The notes below the pieces were generated by a model. The model was not told where the DNA came from and made no database searches. It saw only the letters and a program-made list of their open reading frames with translations. The position numbers and the translations under genes are program-made. This document shows, in pieces, positions 34,449-42,654 of a DNA stretch of 62,773 nucleotides (positions are counted from its first letter, which is position 1; every line of letters begins with the position of its first letter). Source of the stretch: Parapedobacter composti (GTDB lineage: Bacteria > Bacteroidota > Bacteroidia > Sphingobacteriales > Sphingobacteriaceae); the NCBI RefSeq assembly GCF_900112315.1, contig NZ_FOLL01000023.1, forward strand, positions 1-62,773, written 5' to 3'.

Positions 34449-35468
34449 TTAGTTAGACAGACGCTGCCGACTGCTCCCGATGGTTACCGTGTCGTTAGCG
34501 ATATGGTAGTGAAATGGGGTGCTCTTTTTCAGGATATTCAGCACTTCGTTTAGCGGCAGGTTTTCGAATTTTCCCTTGAACCGGCTGTTCTTTAGCCGGT
34601 TGTCGTTAAACTGAACGTGCACGCCATACCAGCGCTCCAGCCGTTCGGCCGCCTGCCCAAGTGTTTCGTTGGCATGCAGTACGAGGATCTCGTCTTTCCA
34701 GCCGGCCCAGTGTTCCATGTCTTCCGGACGGGAGAGGTTGCTCGTGAACGTTGCGAGGTCATACGTTAGCAGTTCTCCGGCTGACACTTGGCTGCCAACG
34801 CTTTGCGTGGCATCCGAATCGGATTGGCGGCCGACCTGTACGCGTCCCGAAGTGACGGCAACCTGGACTTTGCGTGTGTTGCCATAGGCCGACACGACGA
34901 ATTCTGTACCCAAGACCATGGTGGTAACATCGCCCACGTGTACTTCAAAGGGCTTCTCCTTTGAATGGGAGACTGAGAAAAACGCCTCGCCGGAAAGCCA
35001 CACCGTGCGCCGCGCGGTATTGTAGTCGTCCCGGTAGGAAAGTGTGCTGCCGGAATTGAGGATGATCAGGCTGCTGTCTGGCAGACGTATTTTCTTCTTC
35101 TGGCCGTTTAGCGTGGTGATGGTATGGGTTTCAATACCGGCAACGGGCGTGCGGTCTGCCGAAGGCTTGAGCAGCAGCACGAGGAAGACCGCTGCCACGG
35201 AGGCTGCAGCAAGCCAATAACTGTAAATGGGCCGCCTGGCTCGTTTGGCGTCTATCTGCTCCATTACGTTGGTGATGCGGCGTGGGCTCCCCGACAAGGC
35301 TGCCTGGCTTGGTGGCTTGGTGGTTTGCCATCGCGCGTTCAGGCCGGCTTCCAGTAGCTGGCGGTAGGCTGGATCGTTAACCATTCGGAAAAATTGCCCT
35401 TTTTCCGCTTCGGTCAGCCTGTCGGCTAAATAGCTTTCCAGCAATCGTTCAAATAGCTGCTCGTTCAT
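34449..35468 (-). CDS. fecR: FecR-family anti-sigma factor
   Basis: 339 residues. The cytosolic N-terminal part (about 1-75) binds sigma; a TM segment (SYWLAAASVAAVFLVLLL) crosses the inner membrane; the FecR domain follows (ITTLNGQKKKIRLPDSSLIILNSGSTLSY, VWLSGEAFFSV), and a DUF4974 domain at the end (LPLNEVLNILKKSTPFHY) contacts the STN domain of the transporter. It lies 69 nt downstream of the sigma gene and 217 nt upstream of susC. Confidence 0.94.
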   Translation of the reverse strand: MNEQLFERLLESYLADRLTEAEKGQFFRMVNDPAYRQLLEAGLNARWQTTKPPSQAALSGSPRRITNVMEQIDAKRARRPIYSYWLAAASVAAVFLVLLLKPSADRTPVAGIETHTITTLNGQKKKIRLPDSSLIILNSGSTLSYRDDYNTARRTVWLSGEAFFSVSHSKEKPFEVHVGDVTTMVLGTEFVVSAYGNTRKVQVAVTSGRVQVGRQSDSDATQSVGSQVSAGELLTYDLATFTSNLSRPEDMEHWAGWKDEILVLHANETLGQAAERLERWYGVHVQFNDNRLKNSRFKGKFENLPLNEVLNILKKSTPFHYHIANDTVTIGSSRQRLSN

Positions 35469-35537
35469 ACAAAAGCATGACCGTACGGCCCCTGTTTGCA
35501 GACTATCCGTTTGCGTTATCGTTACGTTAATAAATGG

Positions 35538-36119
35538 TTAAAAAAAGACCAGCAGTAAAAAGGAGACGATATGATGCTTCATCCAGAACCGAAGGGAGTC
35601 ATACGATTTCTGGAGTTGATTTTTTACGGTAAAGGGCGAGAGATCCAACAAGGTGCCTATTTCATCGACGGTTAGCCCCTTGCGGAAGCGGAGCATGAAG
35701 ATTTCCTTCCGTTTTGGCGGCAGCCGTTCGGCAAAGGAATCGACCAGCTCGTAAAGGTCTTTTTGGTGCAACTGGCCTTCCAGGTCCACTACCTGCGCGT
35801 TGCCAAGTGCATAGGTTTCTTCCCTTATCCAGCGGGAGGCAGTTTCCTGGAGGGCATTGATGGCACGGTTACGGCTCAACGTAAACAGCCATGCGGGCAA
35901 CGACTGTATGGACGTACTATGTTGCCTGGTTTCCCAAAGTTTGATGAACACATCCTGGGTGATTTCTTCGGCGACTGCCGCTCGCTTCACGATGCTGGAT
36001 ACGAAATCGAATACCCGGGGTTCATGCCGTTGCATCAGCAACGCCAAGGCCTCCGTATTGCCGGTAGAAAGTTTCTTTAATAATACATGGTCGGGAATAT
36101 GCCGTGCCGTTTTTCTCAT
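35538..36119 (-). CDS. ECF-type RNA polymerase sigma factor
   Basis: 193 residues from MRKTARHIPDHV (alternative ATG at 36137). Region 2 appears as LMQRHEPRVFDFVSSIV and AEEITQDVFIKLWETR; region 4 as LPPKRKEIFMLRFRKGLTVDEIGTLLDLSPFTVKNQLQKS with the expected HTH. There is no region 3, as in extracytoplasmic-function sigma factors of the FecI type. Released by FecR when the SusC receptor is loaded, it should drive the susCD operon. Confidence 0.94.
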   Translation of the reverse strand: MRKTARHIPDHVLLKKLSTGNTEALALLMQRHEPRVFDFVSSIVKRAAVAEEITQDVFIKLWETRQHSTSIQSLPAWLFTLSRNRAINALQETASRWIREETYALGNAQVVDLEGQLHQKDLYELVDSFAERLPPKRKEIFMLRFRKGLTVDEIGTLLDLSPFTVKNQLQKSYDSLRFWMKHHIVSFLLLVFF

Positions 36120-36249
36120 CGACTCACTTTGAGGCAAAAATAGAAAGGCCCTGTTACCTTAGTATTAAGGTTTTGTTTAAGCAATGTGTTACATGGGCGG
36201 CTGGAAGATGGAAATTGCAGCGGATGGAGGAGAAATCAGCAGGCTTTGC

Positions 36250-36257
36250 TAACTTTG
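36250..36257 (+). promoter_or_regulatory. -7 element next to the start of the phosphodiester glycosidase gene
   Basis: TAACTTTG, full consensus, ends 5 nt before the ATG at 36263, implying a leaderless or very short-leader transcript. No spaced -33 element seen. Confidence 0.45.
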
Positions 36258-36262
36258 GGCCC

Positions 36263-37102
36263 ATGAAGAAAACTATCCCCGCAGTCTTTATCAGCATTTT
36301 GTGGCTTATCCACCCGGCGTTTGCACAATCGCTGGATTCCATCGCCGTAGTGACGAAAAACTGGAAGACCACATCCATCGGAAAAGGTATCGTATGGAAA
36401 CATGGACATTTTGAGCAGTTGTTCGGTAGTCACCAAGACATAAACCTGGTGGAAATCGACCTGAAGAAATACCGCAAAAAAATACGCATCGCCGCCGACT
36501 CTGTCCGGTTGGACAGTGCCTCGCAAATGGCAACGGCACACGGGGCGGTGGTGGCCATCAACGGGGGGTTCTTTGATATGAAAAACGGTGGGTCGGTTGA
36601 TTTTGTGAAGGTGGATCATCAGGTGATCAACCGCACGAAGAAACCAACCGACAGGGCGGATGCGGTGTTGCTGATTTCCGGGAAAAAGACGGAAATCAGG
36701 TCGGCCGCTTCGGTGGATTACGAGCGCAATAAGGTGCCCAATGTGCTGCTGTCGGGCCCGCTGTTGATGCAAAATGGGTATGCGGTGGCGCTGGCGGCCA
36801 ATCCGTTCAATGATAACCGGCATCCACGTAGTGCCGTTGCCGTTACGGCAGACCGAAAGTTGATTTTTATGGTCGTAGACGGCCGCAACAAGCATGCCGC
36901 GGGCATGAACCTCACCGAGCTCACTAAACTGCTGGACTGGCTGGGTGCTGATGATGCGATGAATCTGGACGGTGGGGGAAGCAGCACCTTATTCGTGAAA
37001 GGGGCAACGGAAACCGGCGTTGTTAACCACCCTTCCGATAATAAGCAATTTGATCATTTCGGCCAGCGCCCCGTGGCCAGTATCATTTACGTGGCCGACT
37101 GA
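36263..37102 (+). CDS. secreted phosphodiester glycosidase (NAGPA domain)
   Basis: 279 residues from MKKTIPAVFISILW; the 36104 ORF start lies in the sigma gene region and is rejected. Signal peptide ends HPAFAQ. NAGPA core: AHGAVVAINGGFFDM, VLLSGPLLMQNG, PRSAVAVTADRKLIFMVVDGR and the diagnostic MNLDGGGSSTL. Relatives remove GlcNAc-1-phosphodiester caps or act on exopolysaccharide phosphodiesters. Divergent from the sigma/SusCD locus whose enzyme is also a phosphodiesterase, which suggests a shared phosphate-ester theme. Confidence 0.9.
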   Translation: MKKTIPAVFISILWLIHPAFAQSLDSIAVVTKNWKTTSIGKGIVWKHGHFEQLFGSHQDINLVEIDLKKYRKKIRIAADSVRLDSASQMATAHGAVVAINGGFFDMKNGGSVDFVKVDHQVINRTKKPTDRADAVLLISGKKTEIRSAASVDYERNKVPNVLLSGPLLMQNGYAVALAANPFNDNRHPRSAVAVTADRKLIFMVVDGRNKHAAGMNLTELTKLLDWLGADDAMNLDGGGSSTLFVKGATETGVVNHPSDNKQFDHFGQRPVASIIYVAD

Positions 37103-37122
37103 TCCAATGGGATCCAGTGGGC

Positions 37123-37629
37123 TTATAAATCGAGGTCGCCTTGCCGGCCGATATCCAGTTGCGCGCCGGAAACGGCGGTGGCAGCCATTTTGAGGAACGT
37201 GACCAGTTTGTTGGTTTTATTGTCCCAGTAATGCGCTTCTTGGGGAACGACTTCCAGCACGCGGATGCGGGGGTCTTCACGGCCTTGCTCAAACCAAGAT
37301 TCCAGCATCTTGCTCCAGTAGCTGTCGATACGTGACTGGTCTTGCGAGATATTGCCATATCCGTTTATGCTGAGAAAATTATATCCCTTAATGTCGGAAT
37401 ACAGCAAACTCAGCTTATTATGCTGCTGTAGATGCGCATGGGTGTCGCTTTCTGAAGAGAACAGGAACCAAATATGCCCGTTTTCATCCACTTCCTGCCG
37501 ACTCATCGGTACGGCGTGCGGATAATCGCTTTCCGGAACGAAGGTGCACAACATGCCGATTTCGGTTTTATCCACCATATCCTTCAATTTCCCGATGGCT
37601 TCTTCGCGTTGCAAATTTTCCGTGCTCAT
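37123..37629 (-). CDS. pyridoxamine-phosphate-oxidase-fold flavoprotein (general stress protein 26 type)
   Basis: 168 residues from MSTENLQREEAIGKL. Split-barrel fold: IGMLCTFVPESDYPHAVPMSRQEVDENGHIWFLFSSES, then LLYSDIKGYNFLSINGYGNIS and the EVVPQEAHYWDNKTNKLV segment that is typical of Pfam PF16242 (pyridoxamine 5'-phosphate oxidase-like, GSP26). Probably binds FMN or FAD; function in stress is unproven. Single gene. Confidence 0.87.
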   Translation of the reverse strand: MSTENLQREEAIGKLKDMVDKTEIGMLCTFVPESDYPHAVPMSRQEVDENGHIWFLFSSESDTHAHLQQHNKLSLLYSDIKGYNFLSINGYGNISQDQSRIDSYWSKMLESWFEQGREDPRIRVLEVVPQEAHYWDNKTNKLVTFLKMAATAVSGAQLDIGRQGDLDL

Positions 37630-37684
37630 AGCTGTCAATGTAATGGTCCTATCGAACTAACCGACCACGGGGGTGTTTTGTTTG

Positions 37685-38062
37685 TTATATTCCACGGCTT
37701 ACCCACATGCCGGCCCAAACGAGTGCGACACCGAGCACCACACTCAGCAGGGTGTAGGCAATGGCCAAGGAAGCCTGCTGGTTTTGAAGCAATACCAGGT
37801 TTTCATGGGCAAATGTGGAAAAGGTGGTATAGCCGCCGCAGAAACCGGTAATGAGCAGAAACCGCAGGTTGCCGCCGGCATAGGGCGATTGGTTAAATAT
37901 GCCTAGCAATAGGCCGATGAGAAAGCAGCCAGATAGGTTTACAAGCAGGGTGGGCAGGGGGAACGAGCCGCACAGGTGCCGTGCGGTAAGCACCGACACC
38001 AGAAAGCGGAGCATGCTGCCCACGGCACCGCCAACACCTACTGCAATGATTTGTTTGAGCAT
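37685..38062 (-). CDS. crcB: CrcB/Fluc fluoride channel
   Basis: 125 residues with four TM helices. All family signatures are visible: GVGGAVGSMLRFL, LLVNLSGCFLIGLLLG (the Asn of the pore) and TGFCGGYTTFSTFAHE (the Na-site and Phe-box region). Works as a dual-topology dimer that lets fluoride leave the cytosol. Starts 10 nt after the stop of the HMA-AraC gene; the ATG at 38086 would overlap that gene. No fluoride riboswitch is possible in this spacing. Confidence 0.94.
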   Translation of the reverse strand: MLKQIIAVGVGGAVGSMLRFLVSVLTARHLCGSFPLPTLLVNLSGCFLIGLLLGIFNQSPYAGGNLRFLLITGFCGGYTTFSTFAHENLVLLQNQQASLAIAYTLLSVVLGVALVWAGMWVSRGI

Positions 38063-38072
38063 GGCATAAGCG

Positions 38073-38630
38073 TTATAACTGATCAATGGGCCTGCGCAGG
38101 TTGATGCCTAATTTTTTGAAGGCAGAAGGAGTGAGGCCGGTTACTTTTTTGAACTGCGCCGAGAGGTAGGCCACGCTGCTATACCCCAGCCGGTAGGCGA
38201 TTTCGCTCAGCGTGAGTTCGTTGTAAGACAGCAATTCTTTTACTTTTTCGATTCGTTGCAGGATGACATACTGTTCAATGGTGATACCTTCTTTCTCTGA
38301 AAATAGCTTGCTTAGCTGGGAGTATTCTTTGTTGAGCTCCCCCGGCAGCACGTCGGTGAAGGGAAAATGATGGTTTTCCTGCTCGTGGATGTGATGGATA
38401 ACGATGGACTTGATTTTTTCGACAAGCTGCTGCTGCTGGTCGTCCAATACTTCAAAGCCCAGGGCGGTCAGCCGTCGGTGCAGATCGGCATCCTGCTCGG
38501 GGGTTAAGGGCTGTGCAACCACCACCTCACCAAGCCGGACATCCAGCGGACGGATGCCCATGGCGGAAAAAACCTGCGAAACGGCTTGGATGCAGCGGGG
38601 GCATACCATATTTTTGATGGCGATTTTCAT
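38073..38630 (-). CDS. HMA-like domain fused to AraC-type HTH regulator
   Basis: 185 residues. Residues 1-65 look like a heavy-metal-associated ferredoxin fold with Cys10 and Cys13 (MVCPRC) in the metal-loop position. Residues about 100-175 are an AraC HTH domain (IEKVKELLSYNELTLSEIAYRLGYSS, AYLSAQFKKVTGLTPSAFKK). The fusion suggests direct sensing of a soft metal ion such as Cu, Zn, Cd or Hg. An inverted repeat at 38659-38685 follows a TACCTTTG -7 element, a likely autoregulatory site. Co-transcribed with crcB. Confidence 0.85.
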   Translation of the reverse strand: MKIAIKNMVCPRCIQAVSQVFSAMGIRPLDVRLGEVVVAQPLTPEQDADLHRRLTALGFEVLDDQQQQLVEKIKSIVIHHIHEQENHHFPFTDVLPGELNKEYSQLSKLFSEKEGITIEQYVILQRIEKVKELLSYNELTLSEIAYRLGYSSVAYLSAQFKKVTGLTPSAFKKLGINLRRPIDQL

Positions 38631-38658
38631 CCAGTCATTATTATTATCTTGTTTGTTG

Positions 38659-38700
38659 CATAGGCAGGGCTACGCCCTCCTGCATGGCCATACAAAGGTA
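38659..38700 (-). promoter_or_regulatory. promoter and inverted repeat before the HMA-AraC gene
   Basis: Minus-strand -7 box TACCTTTG is the complement of 38693-38700. Just downstream of it lies a dyad in which GCAGGGC, 3 nt, GCCCTCCTGC can pair with one bulge (about 38666-38686). Either a metal-responsive operator or a leader hairpin. Confidence 0.45.
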
Positions 38701-38774
38701 ATCAAAACCAAATGCAAAACCGGTTGTTTGTATAGTGTTTCAACGATATAAGTGTAACAATAAGCTTAAAATAC

Positions 38775-39062
38775 ATGAATACAAAAACGAAAGAAATCTT
38801 AGACGACGTAAAAGATCGGCTGATGGATGCCGCGGAACATCGTAACATTGCCAACTCGGAACGATTGCTTTCCGTAGGTGCAGGTGCTTTTATTCTCTAT
38901 ACCGGCATCACCTGCCTGTTTAAATCGCCGCTTTCGGCGTTGGCGGAAATAACTGCAGGCGGCTTCCTGCTGTTGCGCGGTGCCACCGGCTATTGCCCGG
39001 TTAAGGACTCGGTATGCCCGAACGATGGTGTAACGCTTGCGGACCGGCACATGGAGGGATAG
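38775..39062 (+). CDS. DUF2892 (YgaP TM-domain-like) small membrane protein
   Basis: 95 residues. Two hydrophobic segments (RLLSVGAGAFILYTGITCLF and LSALAEITAGGFLLLRGATG) followed by GYCPVKDSVCPND, the typical C-terminal Cys pattern of DUF2892. N-terminal 28 residues are charged. Membrane domain of unknown role, often next to sulfur-transfer or metal genes. It lies divergently from the HMA-AraC gene. Confidence 0.85.
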   Translation: MNTKTKEILDDVKDRLMDAAEHRNIANSERLLSVGAGAFILYTGITCLFKSPLSALAEITAGGFLLLRGATGYCPVKDSVCPNDGVTLADRHMEG

Positions 39063-39107
39063 GGATGTTTGGCCGGTAGGCATTTTTGCCCGATATTAGC
39101 TGGCTAT

Positions 39108-40646
39108 ATGCATCATCCCAACACGGCTAAACGCGTCTTTTCCGGCTCGCTGTGGGGCATCCTGGCCAAAATTCTGGATGCGCTGGCGAAGTTTGTGACC
39201 ATACCGCTGCTGGTAGGGTTTTACGGCAAGGGCGACTACGGGCTTATCGCCTTGGCGTTTTCGCTGAATGCTTACCTTCGGTTGATGGATTTGGGGTTCA
39301 ACGTCGGGGCGGTGCGGTATTTTTCGATGTGGACGGCCGAGGGAGCGTGGGATAAAATCGGCGCGGTCTCCCGTTCGAGCATGGTGTTTTACGGGATTGT
39401 CGGCCTGGCCAACGCGGCTATTTTCCTGGTCATGGCTGCCCATGGGCAGCAGCTGTTCAGCCTAACGGATGCGCAGGTGCCATTGTACCGGCAGATCATG
39501 TATATCCTGTCGGTTTCTACGGTGCTTACCTGGCTTTCCAGCGTGGTCATCCAGTTGCTGAGCGCACGCGACGAACTCGGATTTGTAAACCGGATAACCG
39601 TAGTAAGCAGCATCCTGAATTTTGCCGTGGCGCTGCTGGCCGTCCACCTGAACTGGTCGCTCATTACCTACTTTGCCGTTTACACGCTTACCACACTGCT
39701 GCCAATCCCGTTTTACGTGAGGCGGCTGTGGGTGTTTCCCATACCCCGGCGGTCGTTGCTGGCATTCCGGTGGCATGGCAGTGCCTTCCGCGAGATACTG
39801 GCGTATAGCCTGGCCATTTTTGCGATGGGCATATTCCAACTGACGGCCAACAACCTACGTCCGCTGCTGTTGGGCAGGTTTGCAGACGGTGTAGCGGTGC
39901 TTACCGATTACCGGGTTATCCAAACCATTGCCATGCTCATCGTGGCTTTCGGTGGTGTGTTTATGCAGGTGTTGCTGCCCTCGGCATCGAAGGCCTACGC
40001 CGAAGGCAACCAAGCGCGTATTGAGCGCATGGTGTTTGAAGCCACGAAGTATATTTCTCTGTTTTTGGGTTTTATGGTGTTTGTGCTCATCCTGAATGCC
40101 CAGGATATTCTGCAGTTGTACATGGGCGAAGCATACGGCGGCCTGTGGCTATGGTTGTCCCTGTGGTTACTCACGGTGTTGCTGCACATGCACAACACGC
40201 CGGTGGCAAGCCTGGTGCTCTCTACCGGAAAAACACGGTTTCTGGTGTATTCATCGGCCATTGCCTGTACCGTTTCCTTACCCGTTACTGTGGTCTTTGC
40301 AGAAAGCCTGGGGGTGGGGGCGGCCGTGGTAGGGTATTTGGCTTATATGGTACTGCAGATTGGTTTTTATTACGTTTACTATATCCCCAGGGTACTGCGG
40401 TTAAATGGTGGCCGGTTGTTTTTCGGGGCATTCTTGCCCGCGGTGGTGGGAGGGGCGCTGGCGCTGCTTATCAGCCACTATGTGATCGGCTGGCTGGCCC
40501 TGCCGGGCGGATATGGCACGGTTATCGCCCGCTCGGTTATATTTGCGCTGTTGTATATTGCATACCTCCGGGCCTTTGTGGTTACAATGGCAGATATTCA
40601 ATACCTGACACAAACGCTTATGCGGAAAGGAAAAGGAAATGCCTAA
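39108..40646 (+). CDS. wzx: polysaccharide flippase (Wzx/MATE-like)
   Basis: 512 residues from MHHPNTAKRVFSGSLWGIL; the ORF start at 39069 precedes it by 13 unlikely residues. About 12-14 TM helices with the opening pattern of polysaccharide_synt proteins (FSGSLWGILAKILDALAKFVTIPLLVGFYGKGDYGLIALAFSLN, shown only in part here). It should flip undecaprenyl-linked repeat units across the inner membrane. First gene of a nine-gene cluster; its end overlaps the next gene by 8 nt. Confidence 0.85.
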   Translation: MHHPNTAKRVFSGSLWGILAKILDALAKFVTIPLLVGFYGKGDYGLIALAFSLNAYLRLMDLGFNVGAVRYFSMWTAEGAWDKIGAVSRSSMVFYGIVGLANAAIFLVMAAHGQQLFSLTDAQVPLYRQIMYILSVSTVLTWLSSVVIQLLSARDELGFVNRITVVSSILNFAVALLAVHLNWSLITYFAVYTLTTLLPIPFYVRRLWVFPIPRRSLLAFRWHGSAFREILAYSLAIFAMGIFQLTANNLRPLLLGRFADGVAVLTDYRVIQTIAMLIVAFGGVFMQVLLPSASKAYAEGNQARIERMVFEATKYISLFLGFMVFVLILNAQDILQLYMGEAYGGLWLWLSLWLLTVLLHMHNTPVASLVLSTGKTRFLVYSSAIACTVSLPVTVVFAESLGVGAAVVGYLAYMVLQIGFYYVYYIPRVLRLNGGRLFFGAFLPAVVGGALALLISHYVIGWLALPGGYGTVIARSVIFALLYIAYLRAFVVTMADIQYLTQTLMRKGKGNA

Positions 40647-41586
40647 ATTCTCGGTCTGCATTCCGGCTTATAAGGGCCGGTTTCTGGGGGAGTGCATCCA
40701 AAGCATCCTTGGCCAGACGTATGCGGATTTTGAGCTGATTGTGCTCAACGATTGCTCACCGGAACCGATTGCACAGCTTGTGGCTTCGTTTGCAGACAGC
40801 CGCATCCGCTACCAAGAGAACGCGGCCAACGTAGGCGGCGTGCGGCTTACAGACAACTGGAATACATGCCTGAGCCTGGCGCAGGGCGAATATATCGTGG
40901 TGATGGGGGATGACGACCGTATGGAACGCGATTTCCTGGAAGCGTTTGTCGAGCTCATGGACCGTTACCCCGGGTTGGATGTATACCATTGCCGCAGTCT
41001 GGTAATTGACGAAGCGGGGAACCCGCAGCTGCTGACACCGGCCTGCCCAGCGTTTGAACGGGTGTGCGACAGCATCTGGCACCGCCTGAACCAGTGGCGG
41101 TCGCAGTACATATCGGATTTCGTGTACCGCACGGAGGCGCTGCGCAGCAAGGGCGGCTTCTATCCGCTGCCGCTGGCCTGGGGATCTGATGATATCACCG
41201 CGTACACTGCGGCAGTGCAGAAGGGGGTAGCCCATACCAACAGGCCGGTGTTTAACTACCGGAGCAACGGCCTGTCCATCACCTCGTCGGGCAATGAACT
41301 GGAAAAGATGCAGGCCAACTTGGGATACGAACGGTGGCTGCGTGCCTTCCTGGAGCAGCATGTGCCGCACCCGTCTGAAGCGGTGGTGTACCGCACGCTG
41401 GTAAGTCAGCAGGCGGCGCTTATGCGCCAACGCAAGCGGTATACGATGGCCCTGTCTATGCGGAGCGGCTTGCCGGCCAAGTGCTGGATGTGGCTTAAGC
41501 ACCGGCGTCGGTTCGGCCTTACGTTGACCGACATTGCCGTAGCGGCAGCGAAATCACGTGGATTGCGGAAAAAATTAGCGTATTAG
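40639..41586 (+). CDS. family 2 glycosyltransferase
   Basis: 315 residues. GT-A fold: FSVCIPAYKGRFLGECIQSI, nucleotide-binding FELIVLNDCSPEP, and the metal-binding DDD in VVMGDDDRM. The acceptor-side region ALRSKGGFYPLPLAWGSDD is typical of GT2. No membrane helices, so cytosolic face of the membrane. Overlaps the flippase by 8 nt. Donor and acceptor sugars unknown. Confidence 0.9.
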   Translation: MPKFSVCIPAYKGRFLGECIQSILGQTYADFELIVLNDCSPEPIAQLVASFADSRIRYQENAANVGGVRLTDNWNTCLSLAQGEYIVVMGDDDRMERDFLEAFVELMDRYPGLDVYHCRSLVIDEAGNPQLLTPACPAFERVCDSIWHRLNQWRSQYISDFVYRTEALRSKGGFYPLPLAWGSDDITAYTAAVQKGVAHTNRPVFNYRSNGLSITSSGNELEKMQANLGYERWLRAFLEQHVPHPSEAVVYRTLVSQQAALMRQRKRYTMALSMRSGLPAKCWMWLKHRRRFGLTLTDIAVAAAKSRGLRKKLAY

Positions 41587-42654
41587 ATGGACATTGTTTT
41601 CAATCCTCCGGTCAATGCAGAAAACCAGTACGTCCGGATACTGGTGGACGGGCTGCGTGCCAAAGGCTACCGCATACATCCGTTGGATACGATTTTTTCC
41701 GGCGTCAGCCATTTCCGGTCGATCCGGCTGGTGCACCTCAATTGGTTTGAGGTGGTCGAAGGCCGCACCTTTTTCGCGGCGTTACGGAGTTTTCTACGCA
41801 AGCTGACGGTACTGGTAGCTATAAAGCTCAGCGGCAAGCCGCTGGTCTGGACCATGCATAACCGTGCGTCGCACGGCGGCCGGTGGGGGTTCTTCAGCCG
41901 CATCATTACCCGACTACTGGTACGCTGGGCCGACCGCATCGTTATCCATGTACGGCAGTCGGCCAGTTTGCTCGCGGCATATGGCGCGCGAGTGCCAAAG
42001 AAAGCGGTATATGTGCCCCACCCGCACTTCATCGGGGTGTACGGCGATGCATGGCCCCCGGCATGGCGTGCCGATGGCCGGCTGCATTTGCTTTTTGTGG
42101 GCATGGTGAAGCCTTACAAGAACCTGGAGCTACTGATGGATGTGGTGGAAACTTTCGGTTCCCGTGTGCAACTGACCGTTGCCGGGAAAGCAGCGGATAA
42201 ACGTTATGAGCGGCAGGTGGCGGAGCGGGCCAGCCGGGCGGGAAATGTACAGTTGTTGCCCGGGTTTATCCCTGACAGCGAGATGGCAGCGCGGCTGGCC
42301 GGAGCCGACGCCCTGGCCCTGCCGTATGATATGGACAGTAGCCTTAACTCGGGAACGGTACTCCTGGCATTTTCGTATAAACGCACGGTGATTTGCCCCG
42401 ACATCGGAACCATCGGTGATCTGGGGCGTTGCCGCGGCGAAGTGTTTCATTATACGTATACCAATGCGGAGGAACACCGCGTGGCATTGCAACAGCAGAT
42501 CGAACGGGCGGCGATGGCCAAGGAGATGGATCCCACCGCCCTGCAACGGATGGGGGAGCACCTGTTTGATTACGTAGCTGAAACCTGCGACCCGCGGGCC
42601 GTGGGTGAGGAGCTGGACAAGGTATACCGGATGTTAATACGGAGGGCTACATGA
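41587..42654 (+). CDS. GT-B glycosyltransferase (GT4-like)
   Basis: 355 residues starting immediately after the preceding stop. N-terminal domain with WTMHNRASH-like segment, then RWADRIVIHVRQSASLL and a C-terminal Rossmann half with LLFVGMVKPYKNLELLMD, LTVAGKA, LLPGFIPDSEMAARLAGADALALPYD and NSGTVLLAF, the donor-binding pattern of GT4. Start overlaps the next gene by 4 nt. Sugar specificity unknown. Confidence 0.85.
   Translation: MDIVFNPPVNAENQYVRILVDGLRAKGYRIHPLDTIFSGVSHFRSIRLVHLNWFEVVEGRTFFAALRSFLRKLTVLVAIKLSGKPLVWTMHNRASHGGRWGFFSRIITRLLVRWADRIVIHVRQSASLLAAYGARVPKKAVYVPHPHFIGVYGDAWPPAWRADGRLHLLFVGMVKPYKNLELLMDVVETFGSRVQLTVAGKAADKRYERQVAERASRAGNVQLLPGFIPDSEMAARLAGADALALPYDMDSSLNSGTVLLAFSYKRTVICPDIGTIGDLGRCRGEVFHYTYTNAEEHRVALQQQIERAAMAKEMDPTALQRMGEHLFDYVAETCDPRAVGEELDKVYRMLIRRAT

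Noticed and set aside
38063..38072. Fluoride riboswitch for crcB
   Set aside because: crcB starts 10 nt after the preceding gene; no room for the aptamer. None seen before the operon either.
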